From assembly GCF_003096595.1 (NCBI RefSeq), contig NZ_QEKO01000004.1, positions 1-64,000 on the forward strand: DNA of 64,000 bases, in the 5' to 3' direction. The notes beneath the pieces are model-generated. The model worked only from the letters and a program-made list of their open reading frames with translations, did no database searches and was not told the origin of the DNA. The first letter of the stretch is position 1. Every line of letters starts with the position of its first letter. Positions 54,794 to 63,959 of the stretch are shown here, piece by piece. The position numbers were made by a program, and so were the translations under genes. The DNA is from Pusillimonas noertemannii. GTDB lineage: Bacteria > Pseudomonadota > Gammaproteobacteria > Burkholderiales > Burkholderiaceae_B.

Positions 54794-56056
54794 ATGAAGA
54801 ACATCGTGGTTGTCGGCAGTGGTTTTGGAGGCCTGTGGAGTGCAATCGGGGCGGCAAGGAAACTGGATGAACTGGGTGTAGCGGCCGAAGAGGTCGGCAT
54901 AACCGTCGTGGATCAAAACGATTTCCACAGCATCCGGGTCCGCAATTACGAGGAAGACCTGGAATCCACCGTCATCCCGCTGGCCAAGGTGCTTGACCCC
55001 ATCGGGGTTCGTCATGTGCAAGGCACCGTCAGCGACATCGATGCAAGCGGGCAAGCGGTTACGGTCGATACTCCCGAGGGCCGCCAATACCTGGCCTACG
55101 ACCGCCTCGTCTATGCCCTGGGCAGCCAATTGCGGCGCCCCTCCATTCCGGGACTGGCCGAGCACTCATTCGATATCGACACCTACCGGGCCGCCAAGCG
55201 GCTTGAGCAGCATCTTGCCGGCCTGCCCGATTCGCAGCGTGACAATCGCGACAAGTACACGGTACTGGTCGTGGGCGCCGGGCTGACCGGCATAGAACTG
55301 GCTTCGGAGCTTCCCGGCCGGCTCGAGGCCATACGGGCGGCGCACCATGGCGACGAGCCCATACGCGTGATTCTGGCCGACTCCAATTCGTCCATCGGAT
55401 CGGACATGGGCGAGCAAGCCATGGCCGTCATCGAGCAGGCCATGGCGGCGCTTGCCGTGGAAACCCGCACAGATGTCACCATTACCTCCGTCGATGCCAC
55501 AGGCGCCACCCTGGCCAGCGGCGAAAGAATCCCCACGCCCACCATCGTCTGGTGCGCAGGCATGCAGGCCAATGAGCTCGGAAAATTGCTTCCCGTGGAA
55601 AAAGACCGCCTGGGACGCATCGCCGTCGATGAGTTCATGCGGGTCAAGGGGCTGCAAAACGTCTTTGCCGCGGGCGATGCGGCCTGGTCCATGCTGGATG
55701 ACCCCCACACCACGGTGATGTCGTGCCAGCACGGCCGGCCCATGGGTCGGTATGCCGGGCACAACGTGGCTGCCGATCTGCTGGGCAAGCCCATGCTGCC
55801 GCTGCACATCGATTGGTACACCACTGTTCTGGACCTGGGGCCCTGGGGCGCGGTGTACACCACTGGCTGGGATCGCCAGGTGATTGCTTCTGGCGAAACG
55901 GCGAAAAACACCAAGCAGACCATCAATTGCCGCAGGATCTATCCGCCGCTAAGCGGAAATCGCGCAGAGATTCTCGCATCGGCGGCTCCCCAGGTACAAA
56001 GGCCGCCCGACGTGAAGCTGGCCGATGCGGACAGCCAGACGGTGCTGGGCGCTTAG
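54794..56056 (+). CDS. NDH-2-like FAD/NAD(P)-dependent oxidoreductase
   Basis: A 420-aa flavoprotein with two Rossmann motifs: GSGFGG (FAD, residues 8-13) and GAGLTGIE (NADH, around residue 160), and the FAD-binding block VFAAGDAAW. It resembles type II NADH dehydrogenases and related pyridine-nucleotide oxidoreductases but lacks an obvious C-terminal membrane helix. AAAGGAG precedes the ATG. Placed after the second LIV operon under Rrf2 control, it may oxidise NADH made during catabolism of the imported compound. Its end overlaps the convergent ankyrin gene by 4 nt. Confidence 0.85.
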   Translation: MKNIVVVGSGFGGLWSAIGAARKLDELGVAAEEVGITVVDQNDFHSIRVRNYEEDLESTVIPLAKVLDPIGVRHVQGTVSDIDASGQAVTVDTPEGRQYLAYDRLVYALGSQLRRPSIPGLAEHSFDIDTYRAAKRLEQHLAGLPDSQRDNRDKYTVLVVGAGLTGIELASELPGRLEAIRAAHHGDEPIRVILADSNSSIGSDMGEQAMAVIEQAMAALAVETRTDVTITSVDATGATLASGERIPTPTIVWCAGMQANELGKLLPVEKDRLGRIAVDEFMRVKGLQNVFAAGDAAWSMLDDPHTTVMSCQHGRPMGRYAGHNVAADLLGKPMLPLHIDWYTTVLDLGPWGAVYTTGWDRQVIASGETAKNTKQTINCRRIYPPLSGNRAEILASAAPQVQRPPDVKLADADSQTVLGA

Positions 56057-56928
56057 AACCGGTCGTCGTCCCGCTCGAATCGATCCAGATCGAAGTAACG
56101 AGAGGTCGAGCCCGAATCCTCTTGGGCGGAGCCGGCGGCCTGCGCATTGCCTTGCTGCCGGTTGCCGCCCTGCCCGCCGCTCGGCAAAGGCGCTTTCGCG
56201 GCGTCGTTGGGCTGTACGCGGCCCGAGGGCTGCGAAGCCGATGCGGAAGCAGCCGCGGCGCCGCCGCGGCTGGCTACCCCTCGCTGCTTGAGTGTTTTCT
56301 GCGTCAGCTCATCCAATTGGGCGGCAAGACGGGCTTCGTGCTTGCGCCGGGCCCACACAGCCGCGTCTTCCCCGCGCAGATTGCGGGCCGTCACGTCGGC
56401 CCCGGCGTTCAACAATATACGCACTACTTCCTCGCTGCCCGCGTAGGCGGCCATCATCAGGGGCGACGTGCCATCGGGCGACGGGGCGTTCACCATGGCC
56501 TTGTTGGCCAGCAGCAGTTTGACCGTGTCCGCGTGCCCCTTCGACGCCGCGTAGTGCAGCGGCGTCCAGCCCAGGCGGTTGACTTCGGCCCCCTTCTTGA
56601 TGAGGGCTGCCGCGCGCTTGGTCTGGCCGACGACGGCCAGGTACATCAAGGGGGTTTCATCGTGGGCGTTCACCGCGTTCACATTGATGTTGCGATGCCG
56701 CACCAGCAAATCGTAGACGTCCCAGGCGCCGTCCTGTATGGCTTGCATGATAGAGGGCTGGCCCTCTTTGCTGACCGCATTCGGGTCTTCGCCCATGGCC
56801 AGCTGCGATTTGATCTGGTCGACCCGGTCATTGGTGATGTCTACCCACCAGTCGGCTGAAGCAGCCATGGCCTGGGTCGAAAAAGCCAGGATTATTGCGG
56901 CGAAAATCGTTTTGAGTGAATTATTCAT
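56053..56928 (-). CDS. Exported ankyrin-repeat protein
   Basis: A 291-aa protein with a signal peptide (residues 1-22, ending AMA) and about four to five ankyrin repeats (about 35-195, for example DETPLMYLAVVGQTKRAAAL and TPLHYAASKGHADTVKLLL). A disordered Ala/Gly/Gln/Ser-rich tail follows (about 215-291), ending FERDDDRF. Bacterial periplasmic ankyrin proteins of this kind can protect partner enzymes such as catalases, but the partner is unknown here. An AT-rich 14-bp repeat array lies just upstream. Confidence 0.87.
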   Translation of the reverse strand: MNNSLKTIFAAIILAFSTQAMAASADWWVDITNDRVDQIKSQLAMGEDPNAVSKEGQPSIMQAIQDGAWDVYDLLVRHRNINVNAVNAHDETPLMYLAVVGQTKRAAALIKKGAEVNRLGWTPLHYAASKGHADTVKLLLANKAMVNAPSPDGTSPLMMAAYAGSEEVVRILLNAGADVTARNLRGEDAAVWARRKHEARLAAQLDELTQKTLKQRGVASRGGAAAASASASQPSGRVQPNDAAKAPLPSGGQGGNRQQGNAQAAGSAQEDSGSTSRYFDLDRFERDDDRF

Positions 56929-56968
56929 TTCAATTAAATCAATAGGTTAATTGAATATTTTAGTAATT

Positions 56969-57024
56969 TACTTTAAATAAAATACTTTAAACAATTTACT
57001 TTAAGGAAATTACTTTAAATACCT
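56969..57024. repeat. 14-bp tandem repeat array upstream of the ankyrin gene
   Basis: TACTTTAA occurs at 56969, 56983, 56997 and 57011, exactly 14 bp apart, with a fifth start (TACTT) at 57025 and a degenerate TATTTTAG at 56956. The first 8 bp of each unit are fixed and the last 6 vary. The array is very AT-rich in a GC-rich genome and lies 41 bp upstream of the ankyrin start codon. It could be a regulator-binding array or a length-variable spacer. Confidence 0.8.
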
Positions 57025-57211
57025 TACTTGGGGAGACACTTCACGGCTGTCAATCATCCGGGCACATGGCTTAATGCCGGCTTCCCGGCCACATGGCCTC
57101 AACCCCTTCGCACTCGAAACCCAAGCCGCAAACCACATCTTACAACCCGGCACGCCGCGCGCCTGCATCTGCGCCACGATATCCGCAGTAAACTTAAACC
57201 AATTTATATAA

Positions 57212-57982
57212 TTATCTTTCTATCTTACTGAAAAGATTGAAGAAATTATCAGTAGTCTGCCGGGCCACATCAGCCACAGGCACACCTCGCAGTTCAGCGA
57301 TCTTCTCGGCCACGTGGATGACCTTGGAGGGATCATTGGTTTTGCCGCGATGCGGCACGGGGGCCAGGAAAGGCGAATCGGTTTCGATCAGCAGGCGATC
57401 CATCGGCACGCGGGTGGCCAAGTCTTGCAGATCGGTCGCCTTCTTGAAGGTGACGATGCCCGACAAAGAAATATAGAAGTTCATTTGCATGGCCGCCTGC
57501 GCCACTTCCCACGATTCGGTGAAGCAGTGCATGACGCCGCCGAATTCTTCGGCGCCCTCTTCGCGCATGATGCGCAGGGTGTCCTCGCTGGCCGAACGCG
57601 TATGGATGATGAGCGGCAGTCCGCTTTGGCGGCTGGCGCGGATGTGCGTGCGAAAACGTTCGCGCTGCCATTCCAGCGGCTCGGCGAGGCGAAAGTAATC
57701 CAGCCCCGTTTCGCCGATGGCGACCACCTTGGGATGCCGGGCCATCTCGGCCAGTTGTTCGGGCGTGGGCTCGGGCGTGTCCTCGTAGTCGGGGTGCACT
57801 CCCACCGAGGCATACAGGTGGGAATGCGGCGCCACGACGTCCATCAGGCCGGGCCATTGGGGCATGTTGACGCTGACGACCAGGGCATGGCCCACCTGGT
57901 TGCGCTTCATGTTCTCGAGGATGTCGGGCAGGTTTTCAGCCAGTTCGGGAAAATCGAGATGGCAATGCGAGTCTACGTACAT
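57212..57982 (-). CDS. tatD: TatD-family metal-dependent DNase
   Basis: A 256-aa amidohydrolase-fold nuclease. Metal ligands are visible as VDSHCHLD (residues 2-9), GETGLDY, IIHTR, MHCFTE and ETDSPFL. TatD/YcfH proteins are 3'-5' exonucleases or phosphoesterases. The start at 57982 is the family start, 2 nt after holB. The order tmk-holB-tatD is conserved in many proteobacteria. Confidence 0.93.
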   Translation of the reverse strand: MYVDSHCHLDFPELAENLPDILENMKRNQVGHALVVSVNMPQWPGLMDVVAPHSHLYASVGVHPDYEDTPEPTPEQLAEMARHPKVVAIGETGLDYFRLAEPLEWQRERFRTHIRASRQSGLPLIIHTRSASEDTLRIMREEGAEEFGGVMHCFTESWEVAQAAMQMNFYISLSGIVTFKKATDLQDLATRVPMDRLLIETDSPFLAPVPHRGKTNDPSKVIHVAEKIAELRGVPVADVARQTTDNFFNLFSKIER

Positions 57983-57984
57983 GT

Positions 57985-59055
57985 TCAAACCGTTTCTGTG
58001 GAAGGTGCCGGGCCGCAGGCCTGGACCACGCGCTGCAACGCGGCATGCGTGAACAGCTTTGCATTGAGCGGGTGATTGGCCACGGCACGCTGCGACGCAA
58101 GCCACTTGGCCGCATCGGCCAGCCGTTCCGGGGCGGCGCGCTGCGCAATGGCCGCCAGCCCGGCCTGCTCGCCGGGGAAATAGCGGACGGGGGCCTGGAA
58201 AGCAGCCAGGGAAAGATCGACGAACAAGCGCTGCAGGGCGTCGATCCATATGGCCGGCGCCTGCTTTTCAAGCTGGTCGGCCAGCGGGCCGATGTCCGGT
58301 TCGCCGCCCTTGGCCAGGGGTGAAAGCATTTGCCTGAGCCAGGCCGGGCAGGCCTCGCTGTCGTCGCCCTGCGCCTTTTCAAGAGCAAGCAGCGGCGCGC
58401 CGCCGGCCACCGCCAGCCAAGGCTTGGGGTCGGCCAGACCTTGTTCTTGCAGCCAGGGCAGGCACTGCGCCGGCGTGGGCACGGGCAGTGGCAGGCGCCG
58501 GCAGCGCGACACCAGGGTCGGCAGCAGGCGGTCGGGCGCATCGGCGGTAAGCAGGAACACCGTATGCGCGGGCGGCTCTTCGAGCACCTTGAGCAAGGCA
58601 TTGGCTGAAATGATGTTCAGCGCCTCGGCCGGATACAGCACCGCCACGCGCCAGCCGCCCCGGTGCGTGGCGGTATTGAACCAATCGTGCAGCGCCCGCA
58701 ACTGCTCGACGCGGATGTCTCGCGAAGGCGCCTTGCGTGCCGTACCGCCCGCCGGCTCCACGGCGTCATCGGCGGCGTCCTCGCCCTCTTGGGCCGCGAC
58801 GGCGTCGGGCCGTATCCGGCGCAGGTCGGGATGATTGCCCGAGGCCACCCACGTGCATGCCTGGCAATGCCCGCAGGCAACGCCCTGCCGGGGCGACTCG
58901 CAAAGCAGGCTGGCCGCCGCAGCCAGGGCAAAACGGTGCTTGCCTATGCCAGCCAGGCCATGAATGAGCCAGGCGTGCGCAAACCGTTCGCGGTTTTGCA
59001 GCCATGCCCCGGCGGTATCTTGCTGCCAGGGCAGGAAGCCGGGCGGCGCGCTCAT
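57985..59055 (-). CDS. holB: DNA polymerase III subunit delta' (HolB)
   Basis: A 356-aa clamp-loader subunit with an AAA+ fold. The Walker-A-like loop is [12 protein letters not shown], the zinc-binding Cys cluster runs through [16 protein letters not shown], and the conserved sensor region is [11 protein letters not shown]. An insertion rich in Asp/Ala (about 88-110) is unusual. Its start overlaps the tmk stop by ATGA. Confidence 0.93.
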   Translation of the reverse strand: MSAPPGFLPWQQDTAGAWLQNRERFAHAWLIHGLAGIGKHRFALAAAASLLCESPRQGVACGHCQACTWVASGNHPDLRRIRPDAVAAQEGEDAADDAVEPAGGTARKAPSRDIRVEQLRALHDWFNTATHRGGWRVAVLYPAEALNIISANALLKVLEEPPAHTVFLLTADAPDRLLPTLVSRCRRLPLPVPTPAQCLPWLQEQGLADPKPWLAVAGGAPLLALEKAQGDDSEACPAWLRQMLSPLAKGGEPDIGPLADQLEKQAPAIWIDALQRLFVDLSLAAFQAPVRYFPGEQAGLAAIAQRAAPERLADAAKWLASQRAVANHPLNAKLFTHAALQRVVQACGPAPSTETV

Positions 59056-59705
59056 GCTTTCTCTCCGGCCCGCCCTTCGCGCCAGGCCTGCTCAAGTTCC
59101 ATGGCCTGTGCAATGAGCTCGGCCCTTACCTCTTCGATGTCGCGGCTGGAGTCGAGCACGCGGAAACGGTCCGGATGCAGCCGGGCCCGCTCGTGGTAGG
59201 CGGCGCGGGTGCGTTCGAAGAAGTCGGCGCCCTCTTGCTCGAAGCGGTCGAGATCGCGGCTGCGCGCCAGGCGTTCGCGGGCGGTGGCCAGCGGCACGTC
59301 GAAAAGCCAGGTGCGGTCGGGCTGCAAATGCGGGTGCACCCATTGCTCGAGCGCGCCGACGCGTTCGGCCCCCAGACCCCGCCCGCCGCCCTGGTAGGCA
59401 TAGCTGGCATCGGTGAAGCGGTCGCACACCACCCACTTGCCGGCCCGAAGCGCAGGCTCGATCACCGTGCGCAGGTGCTCGCACCGCGCGGCGAACATCA
59501 GCAACAGCTCGGTCTCGAGCTGCATGGGCCGCGACAGAACGATCTGGCGCAGGGCCTCGCCCATTTCGGTGCCGCCCGGTTCGCGGGTGCAGACGACGTC
59601 CAGCCCCCGGCCGCGCAGGTGTTCGACCAGACCGAGCACATGGGTGCTTTTTCCGGCCCCGTCCAGCCCTTCCAGCGTAAGGAAACAGCCACGTGGAGTA
59701 GTCAT
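59052..59705 (-). CDS. tmk: Thymidylate kinase
   Basis: A 217-aa P-loop kinase that phosphorylates dTMP to dTDP. The P-loop is [10 protein letters not shown], the DR(Y/F) motif is [17 protein letters not shown], and the TREPGGT loop is present. The start at 59705 is the ATG 2 nt after the mltG stop; a TTG two codons upstream is less likely. Confidence 0.95.
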   Translation of the reverse strand: MTTPRGCFLTLEGLDGAGKSTHVLGLVEHLRGRGLDVVCTREPGGTEMGEALRQIVLSRPMQLETELLLMFAARCEHLRTVIEPALRAGKWVVCDRFTDASYAYQGGGRGLGAERVGALEQWVHPHLQPDRTWLFDVPLATARERLARSRDLDRFEQEGADFFERTRAAYHERARLHPDRFRVLDSSRDIEEVRAELIAQAMELEQAWREGRAGEKA

Positions 59706-59707
59706 GC

Positions 59708-60721
59708 TCAACGTCGTCCCAGTATGTATTTGGATACGGCGCGATTGTGCGCCAGCAAGGTTTCGGAGAATTCGCTGGTGCCGTCTCCCCGGGACACAAA
59801 ATACAGGTATTTGTGTTCTTCAGGGTTGAGCGCGGCATGCAGCGAAGCCAGCCCGCTGCTCGAGATCGGCGTGGGCGGCAGGCCGCCCCGCGTATACGTG
59901 TTCCAGGGCGTGTCGGTCTGCAGGTCGCGCTTGCGGATCCGGCCCTCGTAAGCCTCGCCCATGCCGTAGATGACGGTGGGGTCGGTCTGCAGCGGCATCT
60001 TGATGCGCAGGCGGTTGACGAAGACCCCGGCCACGCGGGCCCGATCGGAGCCGTGGCCGGTTTCTTTCTCGACGATGGAGGCCAGTATCAGGGCTTCGTA
60101 GGGGCTGGATAGCGGCAGGTCGGGGTCGCGCTCGGCCCACAGCTTGTCCAGTTGCTGCTCCTGTGCATGATAGGCGCGCCGCAGTATGTCGAAGTCGCTG
60201 GTGCCCGGGGTAAAGACATAGGTATCGGGGTAGAAAAGCCCTTCTGGGCGCATCTGTTCGCTGCCCAGGCGCTGCATGAGTTCTTGGTCGGAGACCCCGT
60301 CGAGCGTCTGCTTGACGTCGGGGCTGGCGCGCAAGGCGGCGCGTATCTGCTGGTAGGTCCAGCCCTCGACCAGGGTAAGCCGGGTCAGGGTCATGTCGCC
60401 CTGGGCCATGCGTTCGAGAAGCTGCCAGGGCGTGTCGCCCTTTTTCGCCTCGTAAGCGCCCGCCTTGAGTTGCCGATCGAGTTTTGTCAGCCGGGCAAGG
60501 GCGACAAAGGCTCGCTGGTCGACCGCGATGCCGGCTTCGTTCATGGCTCGCGCCGCACCATAGGGGGAGCTTCCCGGCTCGACCAGGTAGTCGGCCCGCT
60601 CGGCGCCCATGGGCACGGCCCGCTGCGTGGCCCAATACCAGGCCCCCGCGCTGGCGGCAAGCCCGGCAAGCGCGGCAAAAAGCAGGAAATAGAGAAGAAA
60701 AATGCCGATTCTGCGTTTCAT
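59708..60721 (-). CDS. mltG: Endolytic murein transglycosylase MltG
   Basis: A 337-aa inner-membrane YceG-like protein with one N-terminal helix (about 5-30) and a periplasmic catalytic domain. The catalytic Glu218 lies in SIVEKET, the same number as in E. coli MltG. It cuts nascent glycan strands and sets their length. It is the first gene of mltG-tmk-holB-tatD and is divergent from ygfZ. Confidence 0.94.
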   Translation of the reverse strand: MKRRIGIFLLYFLLFAALAGLAASAGAWYWATQRAVPMGAERADYLVEPGSSPYGAARAMNEAGIAVDQRAFVALARLTKLDRQLKAGAYEAKKGDTPWQLLERMAQGDMTLTRLTLVEGWTYQQIRAALRASPDVKQTLDGVSDQELMQRLGSEQMRPEGLFYPDTYVFTPGTSDFDILRRAYHAQEQQLDKLWAERDPDLPLSSPYEALILASIVEKETGHGSDRARVAGVFVNRLRIKMPLQTDPTVIYGMGEAYEGRIRKRDLQTDTPWNTYTRGGLPPTPISSSGLASLHAALNPEEHKYLYFVSRGDGTSEFSETLLAHNRAVSKYILGRR

Positions 60722-60897
60722 TGATTCAAAAGTTTAGCCCATGGCCCTTGACCCGCCGGCGCCTGTCCGGCATGGTAGGGGATTATCGTTATCATAAACG
60801 GTGTAGTTCCAGCCAGTGCGCATTTCCGTGCCGGGCAAGCTCTGGATCCAGCCCGCCGAAGTCGTACGCTTTACCTGCTTTCAGACCCGTCGCACCC

Positions 60898-61851
60898 ATG
60901 AATAATTCCCCTTCCTTTGCGGTTCCCCTTGCTGACCTTTCCGTTCTGCGCGCCTCGGGCGCCGATGCGGCTGCCTTCCTGCATGGCCAGCTTACCCAGG
61001 ACATTACCGGCCTGCCCCCCGGCCAGGCCCGGCTGGCGGGCTACTGCACGCCCAAGGGCCGCCTGCTGGGCACCCTCGTCATCTGCCGCGACCCGGCGCA
61101 ACCAGAAGATTTCGTCGCGCTGGTCAAGGCTGACATCGCCCAGGCCCTGGCCAAGCGGCTGTCGATGTTCATTTTGCGGGCCAAGGCCAAGCTCACGGTC
61201 GAACCCATTGCGGTATGGGGCGTGCAGCTTGCGGCCGGCCAACAGGCCGCCTCCCTGCCCTTCGCTCCTCCGGTCGACGACGCGCCCTTCAGCGTGGCGC
61301 AGACAGACCAGGGAACCTGGATAGCCGCCCCGCGCGCCGAAGCCGGCCCGCGGCGCTGGTGGCTGCTTGACGGCCAGAACCCGCCCACGGAAGACCACGA
61401 CGCCAGCCGCCTCGCGGCATGGCAGGCTGCCGACATTGCCGCCGGCCTGCCCTGGATACAAGCCGCCACCCAAGACGTCTTCATTCCGCAAACGCTCAAT
61501 CTCGACCTGATCGAAGGCGTCAATTTCACCAAAGGCTGCTATCCCGGCCAGGAAGTGGTGGCCCGCAGCCATTACCGGGGCACCATCAAGCGCCGCATGG
61601 CCTACGGCATTGCGCAGCCGGGCGGGCCCGCCGATTCGCTCGCAGGCAGCGACATCTTCGACGCGGCGCGGCCCGAATCGCCCAGCGGCCGGGTCGTCAA
61701 TGCCGCCTCTGGCGACGGCGAAACCCATCTGCTGCTCGAGGTCCACCTGGCCGACCTGGGCACGGCCGAATATCGGCTGGGCTCCATACAGGGCCCCCAC
61801 ATCGGCATTCAGCCCCTGCCCTATCACATCGACAGCGTCGAGGCTGGTTGA
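60898..61851 (+). CDS. ygfZ: Folate-dependent Fe-S cluster repair protein YgfZ
   Basis: A 317-aa GcvT-like protein with the signature KGCYPGQE (Cys214). YgfZ uses tetrahydrofolate to help assemble or repair certain Fe-S enzymes. The start at 60898 matches the family. The divergent arrangement with mltG is common in the betaproteobacteria. A Fur-like half site lies in the intergenic region, but its role is doubtful. Confidence 0.92.
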   Translation: MNNSPSFAVPLADLSVLRASGADAAAFLHGQLTQDITGLPPGQARLAGYCTPKGRLLGTLVICRDPAQPEDFVALVKADIAQALAKRLSMFILRAKAKLTVEPIAVWGVQLAAGQQAASLPFAPPVDDAPFSVAQTDQGTWIAAPRAEAGPRRWWLLDGQNPPTEDHDASRLAAWQAADIAAGLPWIQAATQDVFIPQTLNLDLIEGVNFTKGCYPGQEVVARSHYRGTIKRRMAYGIAQPGGPADSLAGSDIFDAARPESPSGRVVNAASGDGETHLLLEVHLADLGTAEYRLGSIQGPHIGIQPLPYHIDSVEAG

Positions 61852-61906
61852 ATATGGGGCGCCCGGGCGTAGTTTGCCTGCGCGCCCGCTGCCACACCCA
61901 GGGCGT

Positions 61907-63040
61907 TCAGACACCCAGATCGGCAAGCGGATGGGCCACGCCCGCCGGCCAGGCCGGCACGAAAAAGCGCTGCACCCACTCTTCGTCGGCCTGGGCTATT
62001 GAGGACGGCTGCCAGCGGGGCGACATGTCCTTGTCGATAAGCAGGGCGCGCACGCCCTCGCGAAAGTTTTCGCCGGCCACGCATTGCAGTATGGCCGTAT
62101 ACTCCATCTGGAAAACCTGGGCCAGCGACAGGCCCCGCGCCTTCTTCTGCAACGTGAAACCCAAGCGCGCAGACCCCGGCGAGCCCCGCATGAAAGTCTG
62201 TGCCGCACGCGCCAGCCAGGTGTTGGAGGCGTCGTGCCAGCCTGCGATGCCGGCGCAGATGGCCTCGAAGTCGGGCCCGTCGCATTGTTCGGCGATACGT
62301 TCGTAGAGTTTCCGCAACGGCGCCGGACAATTCATGTCGGTCGGGGCCAGCGAACGCAGGACACGATCCAGCAAGACAGCGTTTTCGTTTCGGCCGGAAG
62401 ACCAGGGCGTACCCTGCAGCGCCCGAACAAGGGCTTGCCAACCGCCCGAGTGCAGAGTGTAGTCGGCCAGGCCCAGATGGCGGCAATCCGCGGCATCGAG
62501 CTGGGCGCCGGTAAGGGCCAGGAAGGTGCCTATGCCCGCGGGCAGGCGCTCGAGCATCCAGCTTGCGCCCACATCGGGAAATATGCCGATGGTGATCTCG
62601 GGCATGGCGAAGCGGGTGGTTTCCGTGACGACCCGGTGGCTGGCCCCCATCATCAGGCCGACGCCGCCGCCCATGACGATGCCGCTGCCCCAGCACAGCA
62701 CGGGCTTGGCATAGCGGTGTATGTGGTAGTCAAGCCGGTATTCGACGGCGAAGAAATCCCGCGCGTATTCATTGCCCCAGGCATCGCCCGGCGTGGCCTC
62801 GCGCATCGAGGCATAGAGGCTGTGCAGGTCGCCGCCCGCGCAAAAGGCCTTGCCGCCCTCGCCCCGCAGCACCACCAGCGCCACGGCGTCGTCCTCTTCC
62901 CACAGGGTAAGCTGCCGGTCCAGGTCGGCGCACATCTGCAGCGTCAGGCCATTGAGGGTCCGGGGGCGATTCAGGGTCGCCACGGCGATGCGGCGGCCGT
63001 TGCCGGCCTCCAGTGTGTCGAACAAAAGGTCGGTGCTCAT
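61907..63040 (-). CDS. Enoyl-CoA hydratase/isomerase family, 3-hydroxyisobutyryl-CoA hydrolase-like
   Basis: A 377-aa crotonase-fold enzyme. The oxyanion motifs are FCAGGDL and GGGVGLM, followed by the hydrolase-type ITIGIFPDVGASW and the C-terminal RWQPSS block, which together mark the HIBYL-CoA hydrolase subgroup. That enzyme frees 3-hydroxyisobutyrate in valine breakdown. No other valine-pathway genes are in the window, so a related hydratase role cannot be excluded. Confidence 0.88.
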   Translation of the reverse strand: MSTDLLFDTLEAGNGRRIAVATLNRPRTLNGLTLQMCADLDRQLTLWEEDDAVALVVLRGEGGKAFCAGGDLHSLYASMREATPGDAWGNEYARDFFAVEYRLDYHIHRYAKPVLCWGSGIVMGGGVGLMMGASHRVVTETTRFAMPEITIGIFPDVGASWMLERLPAGIGTFLALTGAQLDAADCRHLGLADYTLHSGGWQALVRALQGTPWSSGRNENAVLLDRVLRSLAPTDMNCPAPLRKLYERIAEQCDGPDFEAICAGIAGWHDASNTWLARAAQTFMRGSPGSARLGFTLQKKARGLSLAQVFQMEYTAILQCVAGENFREGVRALLIDKDMSPRWQPSSIAQADEEWVQRFFVPAWPAGVAHPLADLGV

Positions 63041-63106
63041 GTTCAGGGGCTCCGGTTTGCTGCGGTCAGGCCGGCCGGCCCCGCGCCGGGCCCGGCTTGC
63101 CGCGGT

Positions 63107-63535
63107 TCATGAATTGCCGGCGTCGCGCACGCGGCGGGGCCGAAACTGCGGCTGCCGCCCCGCCGCCTTGCGATGCTCGGCACGGCGGCGGCGCGATTCC
63201 ATGGGGTCGAAGTCGAGGGGCCGGTAGATTTCGATGCGATCGCCCTCGGCAACCGGCTCTTCAAGATGGCAGCGGCGCCCGAAAATGCCCACCGCCGGCG
63301 CCTCGCTGGGGTAATCGGGAAACGCCTCGGCGAAACCGCTAAGCCGAAATACCGTGCCCACATCGGTACCCTCCGGCACGGCCAGCTTGGTTTGCCATGC
63401 GTTGCCGCACTCGGCATACACGACGCTGACCTGCACCGTGCCATGCGCACCTCTCGCGTGCCGCCCCGCGGCATCCGGCAAGGCTGTCGCCGGAGGAGAC
63501 GCACCAGGGCGGCGCCTGACGGCCTCAATCTCCAT
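63107..63535 (-). CDS. rnfH: RnfH-family ubiquitin-like protein
   Basis: A 142-aa protein whose central part (about 33-100) is the beta-grasp RnfH domain (VSVVYAECGNAWQTKLAVPEGTDV ... EGDRIEIYRPLDFDP, quoted in parts). It has a polar N-terminal extension and a basic C-terminus. It overlaps the ratA gene by 11 nt, the usual ratA-rnfH pair. The function is not established. Confidence 0.9.
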   Translation of the reverse strand: MEIEAVRRRPGASPPATALPDAAGRHARGAHGTVQVSVVYAECGNAWQTKLAVPEGTDVGTVFRLSGFAEAFPDYPSEAPAVGIFGRRCHLEEPVAEGDRIEIYRPLDFDPMESRRRRAEHRKAAGRQPQFRPRRVRDAGNS

Positions 63536-63959
63536 AACAGGCCTGTGCGCGCTGCGTGAACGAGTCGATGAAGCTGGTGGCAATGCGGTTGAAGACGGGC
63601 CCCACTACCATCTCGAGCGCCCGGTTTGAAAACGCGTATTCCATGGTGTAAAGCACTTTGCACGCATCGGGAGCCAGTTCCTGGAAGCGCCAGGTACCGG
63701 TCAGGGCCGAAAACGGGCCGTCGACCAGGTGAAAGGTGATTTCTTCGGGATAGCGGTGTTCGTTGCGGGTGGTGAAGGTTTGCTTGATGCCCGCGATGCT
63801 GATGGTAATCGACGCCTGCATGCCGTGTTCATCCCGCTGCTGCACCACCGCGCCGCCACACCAGGGCATGAACTCGGGGTATTTGTCGACGTCGGCGACC
63901 AGATCGAACATCTGCGCCTGGTTGTAGGGTACGAGTACGGAGCGTTGGACTGTATGCAT
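63525..63959 (-). CDS. ratA: Ribosome-associated toxin RatA family (START/coenzyme Q-binding) protein
   Basis: A 144-aa START-domain protein with the family opening VQRSVLVPYNQAQMFDLVADVDKYPEFMPW (quoted in parts: VPYNQAQMFDLV, DKYPEFMPWC). Homologues bind coenzyme Q (Coq10-like), and the E. coli protein blocks 50S-30S association. It is upstream of and overlapping rnfH. smpB would normally be divergent and may lie just beyond the right edge. Confidence 0.92.
   Translation of the reverse strand: MHTVQRSVLVPYNQAQMFDLVADVDKYPEFMPWCGGAVVQQRDEHGMQASITISIAGIKQTFTTRNEHRYPEEITFHLVDGPFSALTGTWRFQELAPDACKVLYTMEYAFSNRALEMVVGPVFNRIATSFIDSFTQRAQACYGD

Noticed and set aside
56956-57030. CRISPR array or plasmid iterons
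   Set aside because: A 14-bp unit with no spacers is not a CRISPR array. There is no replication initiator nearby, and the array sits in the promoter of a chromosomal gene.
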